Assembly: GCF_016859285.1 (NCBI RefSeq)
Contig: NC_053422.1
Location: forward strand, 13,067,501-13,131,500
From: Xiphias gladius
Taxonomy: Eukaryota > Chordata > Actinopteri > Istiophoriformes > Xiphiidae
Direction of reading: 5' to 3'
DNA length: 64,000 nt
The notes under the pieces are model-generated. The model did no database searches. It saw only the letters and a program-made list of their open reading frames with translations, and was not told the DNA's origin. The position numbers and the translations under genes are program-made. Within the stretch, counting starts at the first letter, position 1. Each line of letters opens with the position of its first letter. Positions 13,201-23,767 of this stretch are shown one piece after another.

Positions 13201-14803
13201 ATGTGAGCATTGCTTAAGGGGCTTCAAGCTAAAAATGTGGGGAGCCACTGGTGTAGCGATTAGAGCAAATGCCCCTCAATCAGACCACCTTCGTTAAAAC
13301 CTCGTCTATAGCCTCACCCTGTACTCACTGAACCAAGAAACTGCATCCTAGGATTTCTCTGAGACAGACCCCTAACGTATGTCCATTGTGGTTGAGCAAG
13401 AGAAGCAGTATATCTCAATGTGGGTCAGAGGAACATCATACCTTATTCAACCCCACTTTCTCCGTGTCCAGGTGGTGGTCGTGCGGGTGGCATGTTCTTC
13501 AAGCCTCTGGTGTTGCTGTGGATAGTGTTTGGTCTTGCCTACTTTGCCTCCATCCTCACCATGATAGGCAACTGGCTGAGGGTGCTGTCGAAGAGGACCC
13601 GCGCTGAGGTGAGATATACACAGTGCAGGAATGTATACCAAGAGGGGAAGAGCTGGACTTAATCTTGTTTTAGACCCTTTTCTTCTCTACTGCTTATGTC
13701 TCTCTCTCTCTCAGATGGAGGAGTTGAGGGCCCACGCCACAGACTGGACCCAGAACATCCAGAACATGTCCATGGACTTCCGCATCCCTAACCCTCTGGA
13801 GTTCAACGACCCCTTCCTTCTGCAGCGCCGGCGCTGGAAACGCAGCGAGCGCCGTCGCATCCGTCGGGGAGCCCAGGGTACTCTGGGATACTGGATCCGA
13901 GGGGGATCTGAGAATGGACACCTGCCGATCCGCTGGGCCGGCCTGTCCAGCTCCATCAGCCAGCTGGACGCCCCTTCGTCTCTCGAGAGGGGAGTGGTGG
14001 CTAGGTCCAGGCCGCGGGCCAGCCCTGCTGGAGGGGGAACAGTCCCGAGAGCAGGGCCTGGATTGATGGTCGATCCTGCTGTGAGTCTGCAAGTGGAGGG
14101 CAGGTCGTTTCCTCACCTGCTGGCCCGCTCATTCTCCCTCCCTGTGGCCCGCTCCACCTCAGAGCTGGACTCGGCAGGTGCAGCCATGCAGGGAGGATCT
14201 CCCTCTGGATCTGAATCTGCTTTTGACTCCAGATCAGACGGCTCCTCTGTGTCCTTGTCCTTCCCGGCACTCCACCAGTTACAGCCCTGCTGTACCATCA
14301 CCACCATGGAGAAGGGAGGAGCAAGAGCCACAGACATGGACACAGCACAAAAGAAAGATAAAGTGATTCCAGCAGAGAAATGTGGATCTGTATCAAACAA
14401 TAGCCACAAACATACACCTACCCCTGGCTTTTGCCAATGCTCCTCCCTTCTGCCCCCTTTTTTTCCTCCTCCTCTCCCACCAATCCTCCTTCCCTCCCCT
14501 CCCCTCAACAGTGCTTCCTCAGCCAGCTGCCAGCTGCTGGATTTCTTCGGGGAGAACCTGGCGTACATCGACGAGTCCTCAGACACGCTGAGCGACCGTG
14601 CCCAGCCGGCAGCGAGCGAGGAGAAGAGGAGAAGGCCACGAAAGCCCAAGAGAAGGAGCATAAGGAGGCAGCTGTCACACAGTTGGAGCCCCCTGCGGGT
14701 AAAGACGTCCAACAGGGACATGCAGCCACCATCCAATCCCCCTACACCACCTCCAGACTCCTCTCTTTCAGACCTGCCCCGATCGGAGAAGCAGATGGAT
14801 TGA
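7056..14803 (+). CDS. kcnk4: Two-pore-domain K+ channel TRAAK-like (K2P4.1), six coding exons
   Basis: Coding exons are 7056-7244, 9011-9128, 10659-10819, 11953-12139, 13472-13608 and 13715-14803. All introns are GT-AG, phases agree, and the join is 1881 nt (626 residues). The protein has TM1 starting [10 protein letters not shown], nearly the human TRAAK start, then a cap cysteine (C52), an NFT glycosylation site (N81), pore 1 TTIGFGN (about 100-106), TM2/TM3, pore 2 TTVGFGDY (about 209-216) and TM4 ending [14 protein letters not shown]. Near the C-terminus [16 protein letters not shown] matches the conserved TRAAK tail, which separates it from TREK-1/2. Family knowledge: these are plasma-membrane background K+ channels of neurons, opened by membrane tension, arachidonic acid and heat. 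The ATG at 7056 is chosen because it matches the family start and an in-frame TAA lies at 7020. The tail from exon 6 (362 residues) is much longer than in human TRAAK. An unrecognised intron there is possible. Confidence 0.93.
9011..9128 (+). CDS. kcnk4: kcnk4 coding exon 2 (cap end and pore helix 1)
   Basis: The acceptor is CCCTGCAG. The exon encodes residues 64-102 plus the first base of Gly103, including the N81 glycosylation site and [18 protein letters not shown]. The intron splits the first glycine codon of the pore-1 GFG signature, a position typical of K2P genes. The donor (G|GTCGGT) is weak but in phase with the next exon. Confidence 0.9.
9270..9725. repeat. Interspersed repeat in kcnk4 intron 2
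   Basis: Sequence such as GTCAAAGGTCAAGGTCACTG and a GGTTGGTGAAGGTATAC end is typical of a common fish interspersed repeat. It is recognised from general familiarity, so boundaries are approximate. Confidence 0.45.
10659..10819 (+). CDS. kcnk4: kcnk4 coding exon 3 (selectivity filter 1, TM2)
   Basis: The exon completes Gly103 and reads [15 protein letters not shown], then TM2 with [18 protein letters not shown], a K2P hallmark. It ends CTG|GTGAGA, phase 0. Confidence 0.92.
11174..11506 (-). other. 110-codon open frame of unknown origin in kcnk4 intron 3
   Basis: The frame reads, in part, [20 protein letters not shown] and is open for 110 codons in A/T-rich intronic DNA, longer than most neighbours. 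I do not recognise the protein. It may be a fragment of a mobile-element frame or chance. Confidence 0.2.
11953..12139 (+). CDS. kcnk4: kcnk4 coding exon 4 (TM3, pore 2)
   Basis: The acceptor is GCCCATAG. The exon encodes residues 157-218: a basic TM2-TM3 linker, TM3, the [11 protein letters not shown] pore helix and the second filter TTVGFGDY. It ends in phase 1. Confidence 0.92.
12960..13152. mobile_element. Degenerate fish MITE copy (GTTAGTTGCAGCCC-end family), kcnk4 intron
   Basis: GAAACAATTAGTTGATCAAT at the left and AATCATTAGTTGCAGCCC at the right, with GGACCGTTGGTCAGACAAG inside, match a common fish element seen again at 17401-17580 and 38108-38412. Confidence 0.6.
13472..13608 (+). 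CDS. kcnk4: kcnk4 coding exon 5 (TM4)
   Basis: The exon encodes residues 219-264: a short Gly-rich linker and TM4 ([17 protein letters not shown]...), then the [14 protein letters not shown] exit helix that is near-identical in TRAAK. The donor is GAG|GTGAGA, phase 0. Confidence 0.92.
13715..14803 (+). CDS. kcnk4: kcnk4 terminal coding exon (long cytosolic tail)
   Basis: The acceptor is a TC-rich tract ending CTCAG. The exon encodes residues 265-626: a short TREK/TRAAK-like amphipathic part, a very basic stretch ([16 protein letters not shown]) that could contact acidic lipids, then Ser/Pro-rich low complexity and the conserved [13 protein letters not shown] block, ending with TGA at 14801. 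A strong pyrimidine tract ending CAACAG at 14511, and an internal GTGAGT at 14081 (not in phase with it), leave open an internal intron. The frame is open throughout, so one exon is the simplest reading. Confidence 0.8.
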   Translation: MEELRAHATDWTQNIQNMSMDFRIPNPLEFNDPFLLQRRRWKRSERRRIRRGAQGTLGYWIRGGSENGHLPIRWAGLSSSISQLDAPSSLERGVVARSRPRASPAGGGTVPRAGPGLMVDPAVSLQVEGRSFPHLLARSFSLPVARSTSELDSAGAAMQGGSPSGSESAFDSRSDGSSVSLSFPALHQLQPCCTITTMEKGGARATDMDTAQKKDKVIPAEKCGSVSNNSHKHTPTPGFCQCSSLLPPFFPPPLPPILLPSPPLNSASSASCQLLDFFGENLAYIDESSDTLSDRAQPAASEEKRRRPRKPKRRSIRRQLSHSWSPLRVKTSNRDMQPPSNPPTPPPDSSLSDLPRSEKQMD

Positions 14804-15239
14804 GCTCCTGCACTCTGACGACCACCACACTCACAGCACAGTGCCAAAGTCGAGATGTGACAAAACATGAATAACCCAAAACAATGCTGTGGGTTTCCAG
14901 CAAACCCAATACTCCCACCCACACACAACATGCATACCATCTCCAAATCTCGCTTTACTTAAGTCAACTATTATTCAGTGCTATTTATGGTTAGCCTTGC
15001 AAAGTCAGCCCACAAAAGTTTCTTCCGTTACTTTGTGATCAGGCAAAGCTCAATAGAAATTTGTTCGGGACAGGAATCCCTTTAAATAGACTGCACAATA
15101 CATGATTTACAACTGTTGTCCAAAGAGACATCAAGATGAACCCAGTCCTCATGACTCAACAATGGTTCTATTAGGTTGGCTGTCACACAGCGAAACAAAA
15201 ACAGAAAAAGGCTGGCTAGTCTGGAAATGCCAGGTTTTA

Positions 15240-15245
15240 AATAAA
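15240..15245 (+). promoter_or_regulatory. Possible kcnk4 polyadenylation signal
   Basis: First AATAAA downstream of the kcnk4 stop, about 435 nt into the 3' flank. Another lies near 16973. Which one is used cannot be told from sequence. Confidence 0.3.
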
Positions 15246-16207
15246 TCTGAAGAGAGAGACAAATAGGCCTTTCAGATGAAGGAATTATTCTTTATTTCAA
15301 AATCGACCATACCTGGTATAAACAGTTGGTCAGGAGTGCAAGAGGTTTCAGGAGGCAATGAGTCACATCATTTTCCAGACATCATTACACATAATTATCT
15401 ACTTTGTTGACCTGGATCTCAGCCACTGGGCTCAGTCGATTCTCGGCAGACGCATTCATCACTGGATGTCAGATTTAAGCTTTGTGAGGCTAACTCGAGG
15501 CGACTGACTAGTAGCTTTAAATTCAGTGCTGGGTTTCCCGCAGTGTTGTACAGCTGAGGTGGGGCACCTTGCTTGAAACAAGACCACTTCAGGTAATGTT
15601 AGAAAAATTATTTGACTTTTACGAAATATAAAATTGAAAGGGAAAAAAACAGGGAAAGAGAGAGAGGATGGATTTTGTAAAGCAAATGCCATATATCTAG
15701 TAAGTGTTGACTGTTGTTTAAGCCGTCATCTACTAACTAAATTGATCACAACACACCAAGTTACCGTCCACTGCTTCGTGTTTAAACATTTTGTGCTCCT
15801 TACACCGTGATAAGCATTGTTGTGTGCTTGCCTCGGATATAAGTGGTCAGAGTGATATTAAAGCAATGCTGTGGTTATTTTTAAGTTTGTGGTTTTTACC
15901 AACTCTGCGATCAAGTGTCCTTACTGTTGGCAAGAATCTGCTTGTAACCACTTTTCCTCTTGGCTGATACAGTTTTTAATGGTTTTTTTATTTATTTCTT
16001 TTAATATTATTTTCAAAAACTTTACTCCTTTGCCACATAAATAAGCATGCAGGTTTTTCAGATTGTGTACATGCCTTTCAAGTGCTATTTGTCCTCAGCT
16101 GAACTGTTGTTGTTTGACATTAACAGGGCTCGTGCTCCACAGCGCACCTTGAAGTTGTACAAAGGCTGTAGTGCCTATGAAGTGATGTTGATTGATATAA
16201 AACCAAA

Positions 16208-16622
16208 CCTGTGTCCCAGTTTCGTACTACCTACTATTTCTAGACTTTTTTTTGAGTGTATTCACCCTGGAAAAGTGACAATTCAAAGATACATCCTAGG
16301 ATGCCTTCAGTGACGTTCCCGAGGTCGTCGGGTGTTTCCGGTCATTCAACTTCACACACCCTCGCTCAGTACACTCAAGACAGTTAGCAGTGCTCACAGA
16401 TGGCGAGACAGTTCCAGAAAAATCTTGGAAAACGAAAAACCTTTAGTATTAAATCTCTAGAAAGACATATACTTCTCTTTAATTGATTGACATATCAGTT
16501 CCTTAGTATATAATGCTAAAGTATGTCCATTTCTTGTATACTAACCCCAATTTAAAGTAAAGCTTACTTTATAGTACATACTTTATACAGTTAGTATGCC
16601 GTATAAAATTGGGACACAGTCT
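16208..16622. mobile_element. MITE-like element with inverted ends
   Basis: CTGTGTCCCAGTTTCGTAC at the left mirrors GTATAAAATTGGGACACAG at the right. No coding potential between. Confidence 0.55.
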
Positions 16623-17139
16623 GTTGTTCCCAAACCTCCAGTGGATGTGAAATGACGTGAACCCTGAACTCTGAGAGTCCAGAATGAACTCAGCCCTTGG
16701 TGGATGTGGGATAAAAAGTCAGTTCCCGCTTACTCAGAACCAGGAGCTACTACACGAGGCTATCGTGGCATATTGCCCTCTGCCAGCGCCAAAATAAGTA
16801 ACTTACTGAATCCACACTCAAATTCAGGCGCCCACATATTTTGTAATTCGTTGAGAGGGCTGGAAGGAGAAAGATATTCACATGGCACTGTCATTATGAG
16901 TCTGACTGCTGACGTATGAAGGTCAAGTATGTTTTCCCTCTTTCTCTATGTTTCTTTTAATTCTTTTTATGTAATAAAAAAGATGGTGGCAAGTCTTAAA
17001 GTATTAAATTTAAATGTGAATGTAAATCCAAATGTCAGTTATACATCTTGGTGTCAAATCTAAACCCTTAAGCTAAATATCTAAATAACAGTTACAGAGT
17101 ATCCTAAATGTAAATCTAAGTGTCATACCCTAAATCCAA

Positions 17140-17580
17140 TGGTGGAATGTAACTAGGTGTATTTACTCAAGTACTGTTCAATACTTAAGTACAGTAGCAT
17201 TGACTCTTTTCTTTTCTTGCAATTTTATACTTCTACTCCACTACCAGGGGTAAATATTAGCCTTTTCACTCCATTACATTTATTTGATAACTCTAGTTAC
17301 TTTTAAAATTAAGCTATTTGCATAAAAGACATATGAAGAGTTTCTAAAATATGATGCTATGATACATTGAACTACCCAACAGTAAATACAACACAAATAC
17401 AGCTGGATTGATTAGTCATTTTTCATGCAGAGGTGCCAAACATTTTTTGTTTCCAGCTTCTCAAATGTGACGATTTTTTATATTTTATTTTATTTTTTGC
17501 CCTTCTTTTTAATTATTTGAATTATTTTCATTTATTTTTAATAATTTTGAGGTTCGAACTGTTGGTCAGCCAAAACAAGA
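17140..17580. repeat. Two adjacent degenerate fish repeats
   Basis: 17145-17310 carries ACTCAAGTACTG, ACTTCTACTCCACTAC and CATTACATTTATTTGATAA of the fish TACTTAAGTA repeat family. 17401-17580 is a partial copy of the family described at 12960. Both are common in fish intergenic DNA. Confidence 0.5.
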
Positions 17581-18052
17581 AAATATAACAATACATCTAG
17601 TGATAACTCATATCCAAAACAAAAACACATATAATATATATATAATGTTATAATTTATCTACATACTTACAAATAACGTGTTTATGTGCAGAATTTCAAT
17701 AAACTGTACTCTGAATAGCAGAATAAATTAAAAAAATTCTACAATCCTGTTTAAGGTTTTTTTCTTCATCTTCGAGGATTTAATTTAAGTAGCTGTCTAA
17801 CTCTGTCTTTGTGCATAACCCATGTTTAAAAAAAAAAACGTATTTTATTGAAAAAAAAATTTGTGCGGTTCCCAGTTAAAAGGACATTGGAAAACAAATT
17901 CCACTTTTTTGTGTTGTTGACAGAGGGCATTGAGCAAATCCACTTTCTTTCTTTCAGAGTGACACCAACACAGCTTTTAACAATAAGTGGTAAAATATCA
18001 GACCTCACCTGGGTCCATCAAGATCTTTGCTCCTTCTGGTAGGAAAGCTGGA

Positions 18053-18480
18053 CTTAACATTTACATTTAGGATATGACTTTAAATATTTAAATTTAAGTT
18101 TTATATTTAATATTTAGATTTAGCATTTATAATTAGCAAATACATTACATTTAGTACTGTTTTTACAAGGAAAAATAGATATAACAGGTTAATAAATTTC
18201 ACTTTATATCTTTTTTTAATATTATTAAGCTAAATGTGACAGAAATTGGTTGCTAGTTTGAGCCTTACAAACTTTAAAAAGGGGGTGTTTAGCAGAATAT
18301 ACACTCAGCAGCCACTTTATTAGGTACACTTGTACAATCTAATGCAATCCAATACAACTGATCTGCTTTAAATTTGCTTATAATGTTCAGTTATTGTTGA
18401 CACTGTCCTAGAGGTTTTAATTTAATTATTTATTTTAGTGATTATATATTTTGATTATATATTTATTTGATATGATTTTC
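18053..18480. repeat. Dispersed repeat copy A (paired with 39485-39900)
   Basis: Shares, in the same order, TTTAAATATTTAA / ATATTTAATATTTAGATTTA, CATTTAGTACTGTTTT, AAGCTAAATGTGACAGAAAT and CACTCAG..GCCACTTTATTAG with the copy in trmt112 intron 1, so the two are clearly homologous. The CACTCAG..GCCACTTTATTAG end belongs to a known type of fish inverted-repeat element. Confidence 0.65.
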
Positions 18481-19437
18481 ACCTTCACCTCTGCAGTAAG
18501 TTCAACTCAACACAGATAAACTGAACTGCCAATAAAAATGTACTTAATGTCACTCTTAACCTGGAATCCAAGCACATCAGCCTGACACGAATTTAAGGAT
18601 AGAAATCACAGAAATGTCGCCATCGTCTGTTTTAAAAGAGAACAGCCAGGCCTCTGTGGATTTGGCCTCCCAGCTGTTTTGTCCTAACAGGGCCTCAAGT
18701 CCTGCTCTGGTCTCCAAGTTTGACTTCTCGCAGAATATGGCTTCAGTAATGCTGAGGACACAGATCAGTATCTTCTGTTTACTCCTGTGTCCTGTTACTC
18801 TGCAGCTCTGCTGCTTGTACAATATTTCATTTGGTGTTTATAGTGTCTTGTTGACCCAGGAGCAGTATTTTAATTTGCCAGAAATAACCGAGAACAATTT
18901 CTAGTTGTGACGAATAAGGTTTTTTTTTAAAAACCTGTAATGTGAGATATATTTGACATAGACCATAGGGTGCATGTTAGAAAGAGAATTGCTATTCACA
19001 ACCTTTATCAAAGGCTCTCTTACATTTTTGGTCAGTCTGGGAAGTGTGAGGGAGTGTGTCAAGAACCAGAGCATGAATCATGACATATTTTTCTATATGG
19101 AGGCAAAACAAGCCGGACCTATGCGTGTAAGGGTGTGGGTGTGCTCTTGATGAGGGTTTATGCATACACTCCCTCCCAAGGTAAAAGGCGCAGACATGAT
19201 GTATGAACGGACGTGCGTGCGTGCGTGCGTGCGAGAGAGTGGGGGTCTATATCCACAGTAGACTCCCCTCCCAAGGACAGTGGGACCCAGTGTGAGACAG
19301 AGCTAGGCGCTCTGCTGTGGGATAAGTACAGGTTGGATATAGCAAGGGGTAGTTAAGTGGAAAAGACTAACAGATGCTGGGGCTAGTTTACTCAGGGGGG
19401 AGGGAGCCTCACCACAGCTCTAGCACTAGCACCCCAA

Positions 19438-19475
<38 letters not shown>

Positions 19476-20067
19476 GAGACTGCATTCTCACTGTGGCTTA
19501 CAAAGAACAATTTTTACAGCAATGGCTGGAGAACAGTTTTTATCTCTTAAGCTATTTTACCACCAGTGAAGACAGATGCATCTCCAACAATGTCTGAATT
19601 CATTTTCAGGACATTAAAGGCTAAGTTCACCAAAATTACAAAAGAAAAAAATCTTTCTAATGTACCTGTAGGGGCATCTAACCATGCATAGTCTTGGTTT
19701 TATTTAGGTTTTTCTCTTAATACCCATCTATGAGAGTTCTGCCTCTATGACAATACAATAGAGGTGAACTGAATTTTGTTTACGGTGCACATAAATATCA
19801 CCAGTTCCCCTATTTTGATCGTGGCATTTTTTATGATTTCAGTGAACAAGCCCTTTTAAGAAAATCACAACAGCAAAGCCTAATCTCTTGAAATGAAGAG
19901 AAATCAAAGCGAGATATGTACAGCTGTCCAAATACGTCATTCAGTAGCCTCTGAAATAAAGACAGGTAAGTACAGGTGTGTATCGTGATATCATTACATA
20001 ACGGACAAAGTGGAGGCGAAAAAAAACGTTACAAACACAGTGACGTAAATATCAGCCTGTTGCACAT

Positions 20068-20191
20068 ATATGTGTATGTGTATATGTATATATGTATGTA
20101 TATATGTGTATACGTGTATGTGTATATGTATGTGTATATGTATATGTGTGTATATGTGTATATGTATGTATATATATATATACACACAGCA
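20068..20191. repeat. (TATG/TGTA)n low-complexity tract, LINE 3' side
   Basis: Alternating TATATG/TGTATA sequence directly abuts the truncated end of the LINE fragment. Frames here that read YVYMYIC are artefacts. Confidence 0.9.
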
Positions 20192-21723
20192 TTGTGAGGA
20201 GCTTCCTTGTCTTGATATCAGTGGCCTCTAGCTCCTTCCTTGGCCAGCTTATTATACCAGCGGGGTATCTGATGACTGACAGGGCGTACGTGTTAATGGC
20301 CCGTATCTTGTTCTTCCCATTCAGTCGACTTCTTAGGACCTGCCTTACTCTGTGTAGGTATTTGGCTGTGCCCGACTTCCTTGTGGCGTCCTCAAGGTTC
20401 CCATGTGCCTGCGGGATCCCAAGGTATTTGTAGCTGTCCTGAACATCCGCAATGCTGATGTTCCCCTCTGTTCTGATCATCTTCCCTCTCTTCAATACCA
20501 GCCGACCACACTTATCTAATCCGAATGACATTCCGATGTCGTTGCTGTAGTCGTTGCAGTGAGTCGATGTCTCGCTCATTCCTGGGATATAGCTTGATGT
20601 CATCAAGGAGGCTTTGAGTTGGCCTCCAGAGTTGTTTTCCACAGCCCCCATTGAGTTCTTGATGAAGGCTTTTAGTGTCCTGTTGATGTTGTACATCTCC
20701 AAGCATTCATGTATCCATGTTTGTGGCATTGAGTCATAGGCCTTCTTGTACTCAATCCAGGCACAGCTTGGTCTTGCAGTCTTGGGTGACTGCTCTATCT
20801 GCTCTATCAACCAGTAGCTGGTCCCCATCCCTTAATCTAGTCCCTGGTATTACTACAAATTCTTTTCAATTCATTTAAGCCGCTATGATGCCTGACAGGA
20901 GCTTCCATGTTGTACAGAGAAAGGTTATTGGCCGGTTGGGATGGGGGTCCTTCATGATCCTTCATCTGTACATCTGTCCGCCCTTGGGTTAACCACTCCG
21001 GGTGGCTACAAGATGGGTGGATCAGGGACTGGTGCTGTCCAGCTCTTAATACCTGACACTCGTTCTTGGATGTCTGCCATTGTAATGGTTACTGGATCTC
21101 GTTCTGGGAGATTGCTGTGATCCACTAGTTATGTGATGCCTCCTGCTCCCATATGCTCTTCAGGTATTGTTCAGTCTCAGCCCTGGGAGGATCTGTTCTC
21201 GTGTTATTACCTTGCCACTGAGAGTACACTTTGGATGGTTTGGTGGAGAACATCCTATTTATTTTCCTGGCTTCTGCTTCTCCTGTGTATCTTCTCTGTA
21301 TCTGTAGCCCTGTGTTAAGGTCGTAAGGGCTTGGAAGGATGATGATATCTCCCCTCTGACCTGTCGTCCTGGCTCCCCCTTGCCGTAGCATGTTCGTTGT
21401 ACCTCATCAATCTCTAGTTGTGATAGCAGTTGCCGTTTGCTAATGTTGGAACACTAGTAGTTTGTTTCCTTGTCAGCTTAGATGTTGGGTTTCAAAGCAT
21501 CCATATATCCCACAATCTCTGCATGTAGCCCCTCCCATCCGGGTTACTTGTATTCCATTCCAACAAATCCCTATTATTTGCCCTGCTCCATGTATGTCTT
21601 TTTCCAGTAGCCCATTTCTCATCAGGGTGACGTCCGAGCCGGTGTGACTCTCGAATTTGTGGTTTCACTCATACTGAGGTAGGCCAGCAGCATCAAGTCC
21701 ACACTAGATATGTATAACCCCAC
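20192..21723 (-). mobile_element. Defective non-LTR retrotransposon (R4/Dong-like LINE), reverse strand
   Basis: Minus-strand translations give reverse-transcriptase landmarks AWIEYKKAYDSMPQTWI, YSNDIGMSFGLDKCGR, VQDSYKYLGIPQAHGN, RVRQVLRSRLNGKNKIRAIN and [12 protein letters not shown], and upstream NRMFSTKPSKVYSQWQGNN / DPPRAETEQY. The coding is broken. The segment around 20580-20640 is frameshifted and internally deleted, so of the catalytic YxDD box only LLDDIKLYPRNERDID survives in another frame. The element stops at the (TA)n-rich tract before the C-terminal endonuclease. The assignment to R4/Dong is from remembered motif similarity. Confidence 0.8.
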
Positions 21724-21787
21724 GCTGGCTGGGATTTGAACCCCCCCTGCGCCAAAGTCAACAGTGTTAACCACTGAGCTATCCAGC
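21724..21787 (-). repeat. tRNA-like sequence at the LINE 5' end
   Basis: On the minus strand GCTGGATAGCTCAGTGG (A-box like) is followed by GGGGTTCAAATCCC (B-box / T-arm like), closed by GCTGG/CCAGC ends. The D and anticodon arms pair poorly, so it is tRNA-derived rather than a working tRNA. It sits immediately upstream of the LINE body and next to (TA)n. Confidence 0.55.
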
Positions 21788-21790
21788 TGC

Positions 21791-22206
<416 letters not shown>

Positions 22207-22209
<3 letters not shown>

Positions 22210-22543
22210 AAACATATATACAGACAGAACATCTGCCTACAAATGTTTTCCACACACACAGTCGCTATAAAATTCACAATAAAATTCAGGCATTATTTTC
22301 TCTATCAACATGACCTCAGCGGCCGCACACACACACACGCACAACACACCCAGTTGCTCTGTCTCTCTCTCTCACACACTCACACACACACATACACACA
22401 CACACATAAACCACTGGCATACCAGAGAGCCTATATTTAAAATGAGCTCGGGGGATGCTTTTTATTTTCAGCATTTAGACATTCTATCAAAAGTGGTCAA
22501 TGTGGATACTTGGTGTAGAGAGAGAGACTCGGTGTGTGTGGCA

Positions 22544-22575
<32 letters not shown>

Positions 22576-23608
22576 AGTAAGTGAATCAGTGAGGCTGATG
22601 GTAAACATAGGTATGACAGAATATAATCACAGCATAGGAATAGCAATGAGTCAACAGCTTTTTACAATAAGATAATGAAGGCACATTCACAAAATGAGCA
22701 TGCGAGTGTGATTACGGAATTTTTGAGCCCGACCCAAATAGTTACAAATTTGCTATGGCTACAAAATACCACCTTTCAAACTTGTAGTTGTTCCAAATAC
22801 AGCCCTATCATCCCACGTCTCATTTTCAAAGCCTCTCTTTTCTCCCTCTCCCCTCCCACCACAAATCCCAGAACCTCGAGCAACAGAGAGAGAAACAGAG
22901 GAGATGAGGGGAGCATTTAAATCTAGCGTTCCGTGAGTGGTCGGGTCGGTGTCTGGAAATCTTTCACATCCTGTTTACGCCGGGCAGATTTCAGCTCGGG
23001 ACCGCAGAGAGCTGGCAGGGCCTCTGCCTGGACACAGCTCCTCTCTCTCTTTTCTATCTGCTCCCTGCCTCCCACGCCTAAAGGTCTCTGTCTGCAAACC
23101 TTTCCAAACCGCCTCCCTCCTATCAACACCTTCCAACCCTAAAGCAAACAAGCACCCGTCTAGCTGCCCACGGCCGCAGGAACACGACCAAGGTGGAACC
23201 AAAAGTCTGATAAAAAGAATCCTTTTTATGCAGCAGGCAGACCAAATGTGGCCAAATCACACAACACCCCCTTTTTAATATCGAAGCACAGGTTTAATTC
23301 AGCTATGTTGTCATATTTACAGTGTCCTACATCAGACGGAAAGTTCCAGAGAATGAAAAAAAAGGATCTGACAAGTTTCATGCCTGTAAAGAATGGGAGC
23401 AAAATCCTGATATTTGAGTCAGGTAGAGTAAAAAAATAACATCTCGAATATCTGCTAAAGGTGATCAAACAGCAAAGATTAATGAACAAAGGATCCATCT
23501 GTCCTCTCGTCTTTATTTTCCCCCTGAGCGAAGCAGTGTGTAGCTTTGGTCCTGTAGTCATTCTCCTCCTCTCTGCCCCCCTCACCTCTTCCTCTGAACT
23601 CGCTTCCC
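22207..23608. other. tgfb5 3' flank
   Basis: CA-rich stretches occur at 22326-22410 and (GT)n at about 22539-22572. The better-complexity part at 22900-23260 may belong to the tgfb5 3' UTR. No protein-coding similarity was recognised. Confidence 0.4.
23512..23517 (-). promoter_or_regulatory. Possible tgfb5 polyadenylation signal
   Basis: AATAAA on the minus strand about 92 nt past the stop. TGF-beta genes often have long 3' UTRs, and another copy at 22461-22466 would give about 1.1 kb, so this assignment is weak. Confidence 0.25.
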
Positions 23609-23767
23609 TCAGCGGCATTTGCAGGATTTGACGACCATGTTGGAGAGTTGCTCAACACGTGGTGTGCGGCCAATGAAGTACATGATGGTGAGGGGCTCCA
23701 GGTCCTGAGGAACACAGCAGGGCGATGCAGAGGCCTCAGGGTTCAGCTTGTTGTACAGGGGCAGGAT
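23609..23767 (-). CDS. tgfb5: tgfb5 exon 7 (ligand C-terminus, stop)
   Basis: 52 codons plus [21 protein letters not shown], the [19 protein letters not shown] finger and the SCKC end. Most family members end in Ser; here the last residue is Arg. Confidence 0.95.
   Translation of the reverse strand: MLPLYNKLNPEASASPCCVPQDLEPLTIMYFIGRTPRVEQLSNMVVKSCKCR

Larger units (their letters stand above)
14804..20050. other. Intergenic region kcnk4 to tgfb5, first half
   Basis: Apart from the repeats listed, no gene is recognised. A pure (AC)n run lies at 19441-19473, and GTGC repeats at about 19213-19231. Short frames such as 18614-18904 have no visible family. Confidence 0.5.

Noticed and set aside
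14113-14946. 277-codon minus-strand frame
   Set aside because: Antisense shadow of the GC-rich kcnk4 terminal exon; no family similarity and the plus strand has clear K2P features.
18614-18904. 96-codon plus frame between kcnk4 and tgfb5
   Set aside because: No domain, no splice context and no recognised similarity; treated as chance.
21724-21787. A genuine tRNA gene
   Set aside because: Box-like motifs exist, but the D and anticodon stems do not pair well and it is attached to a LINE fragment.
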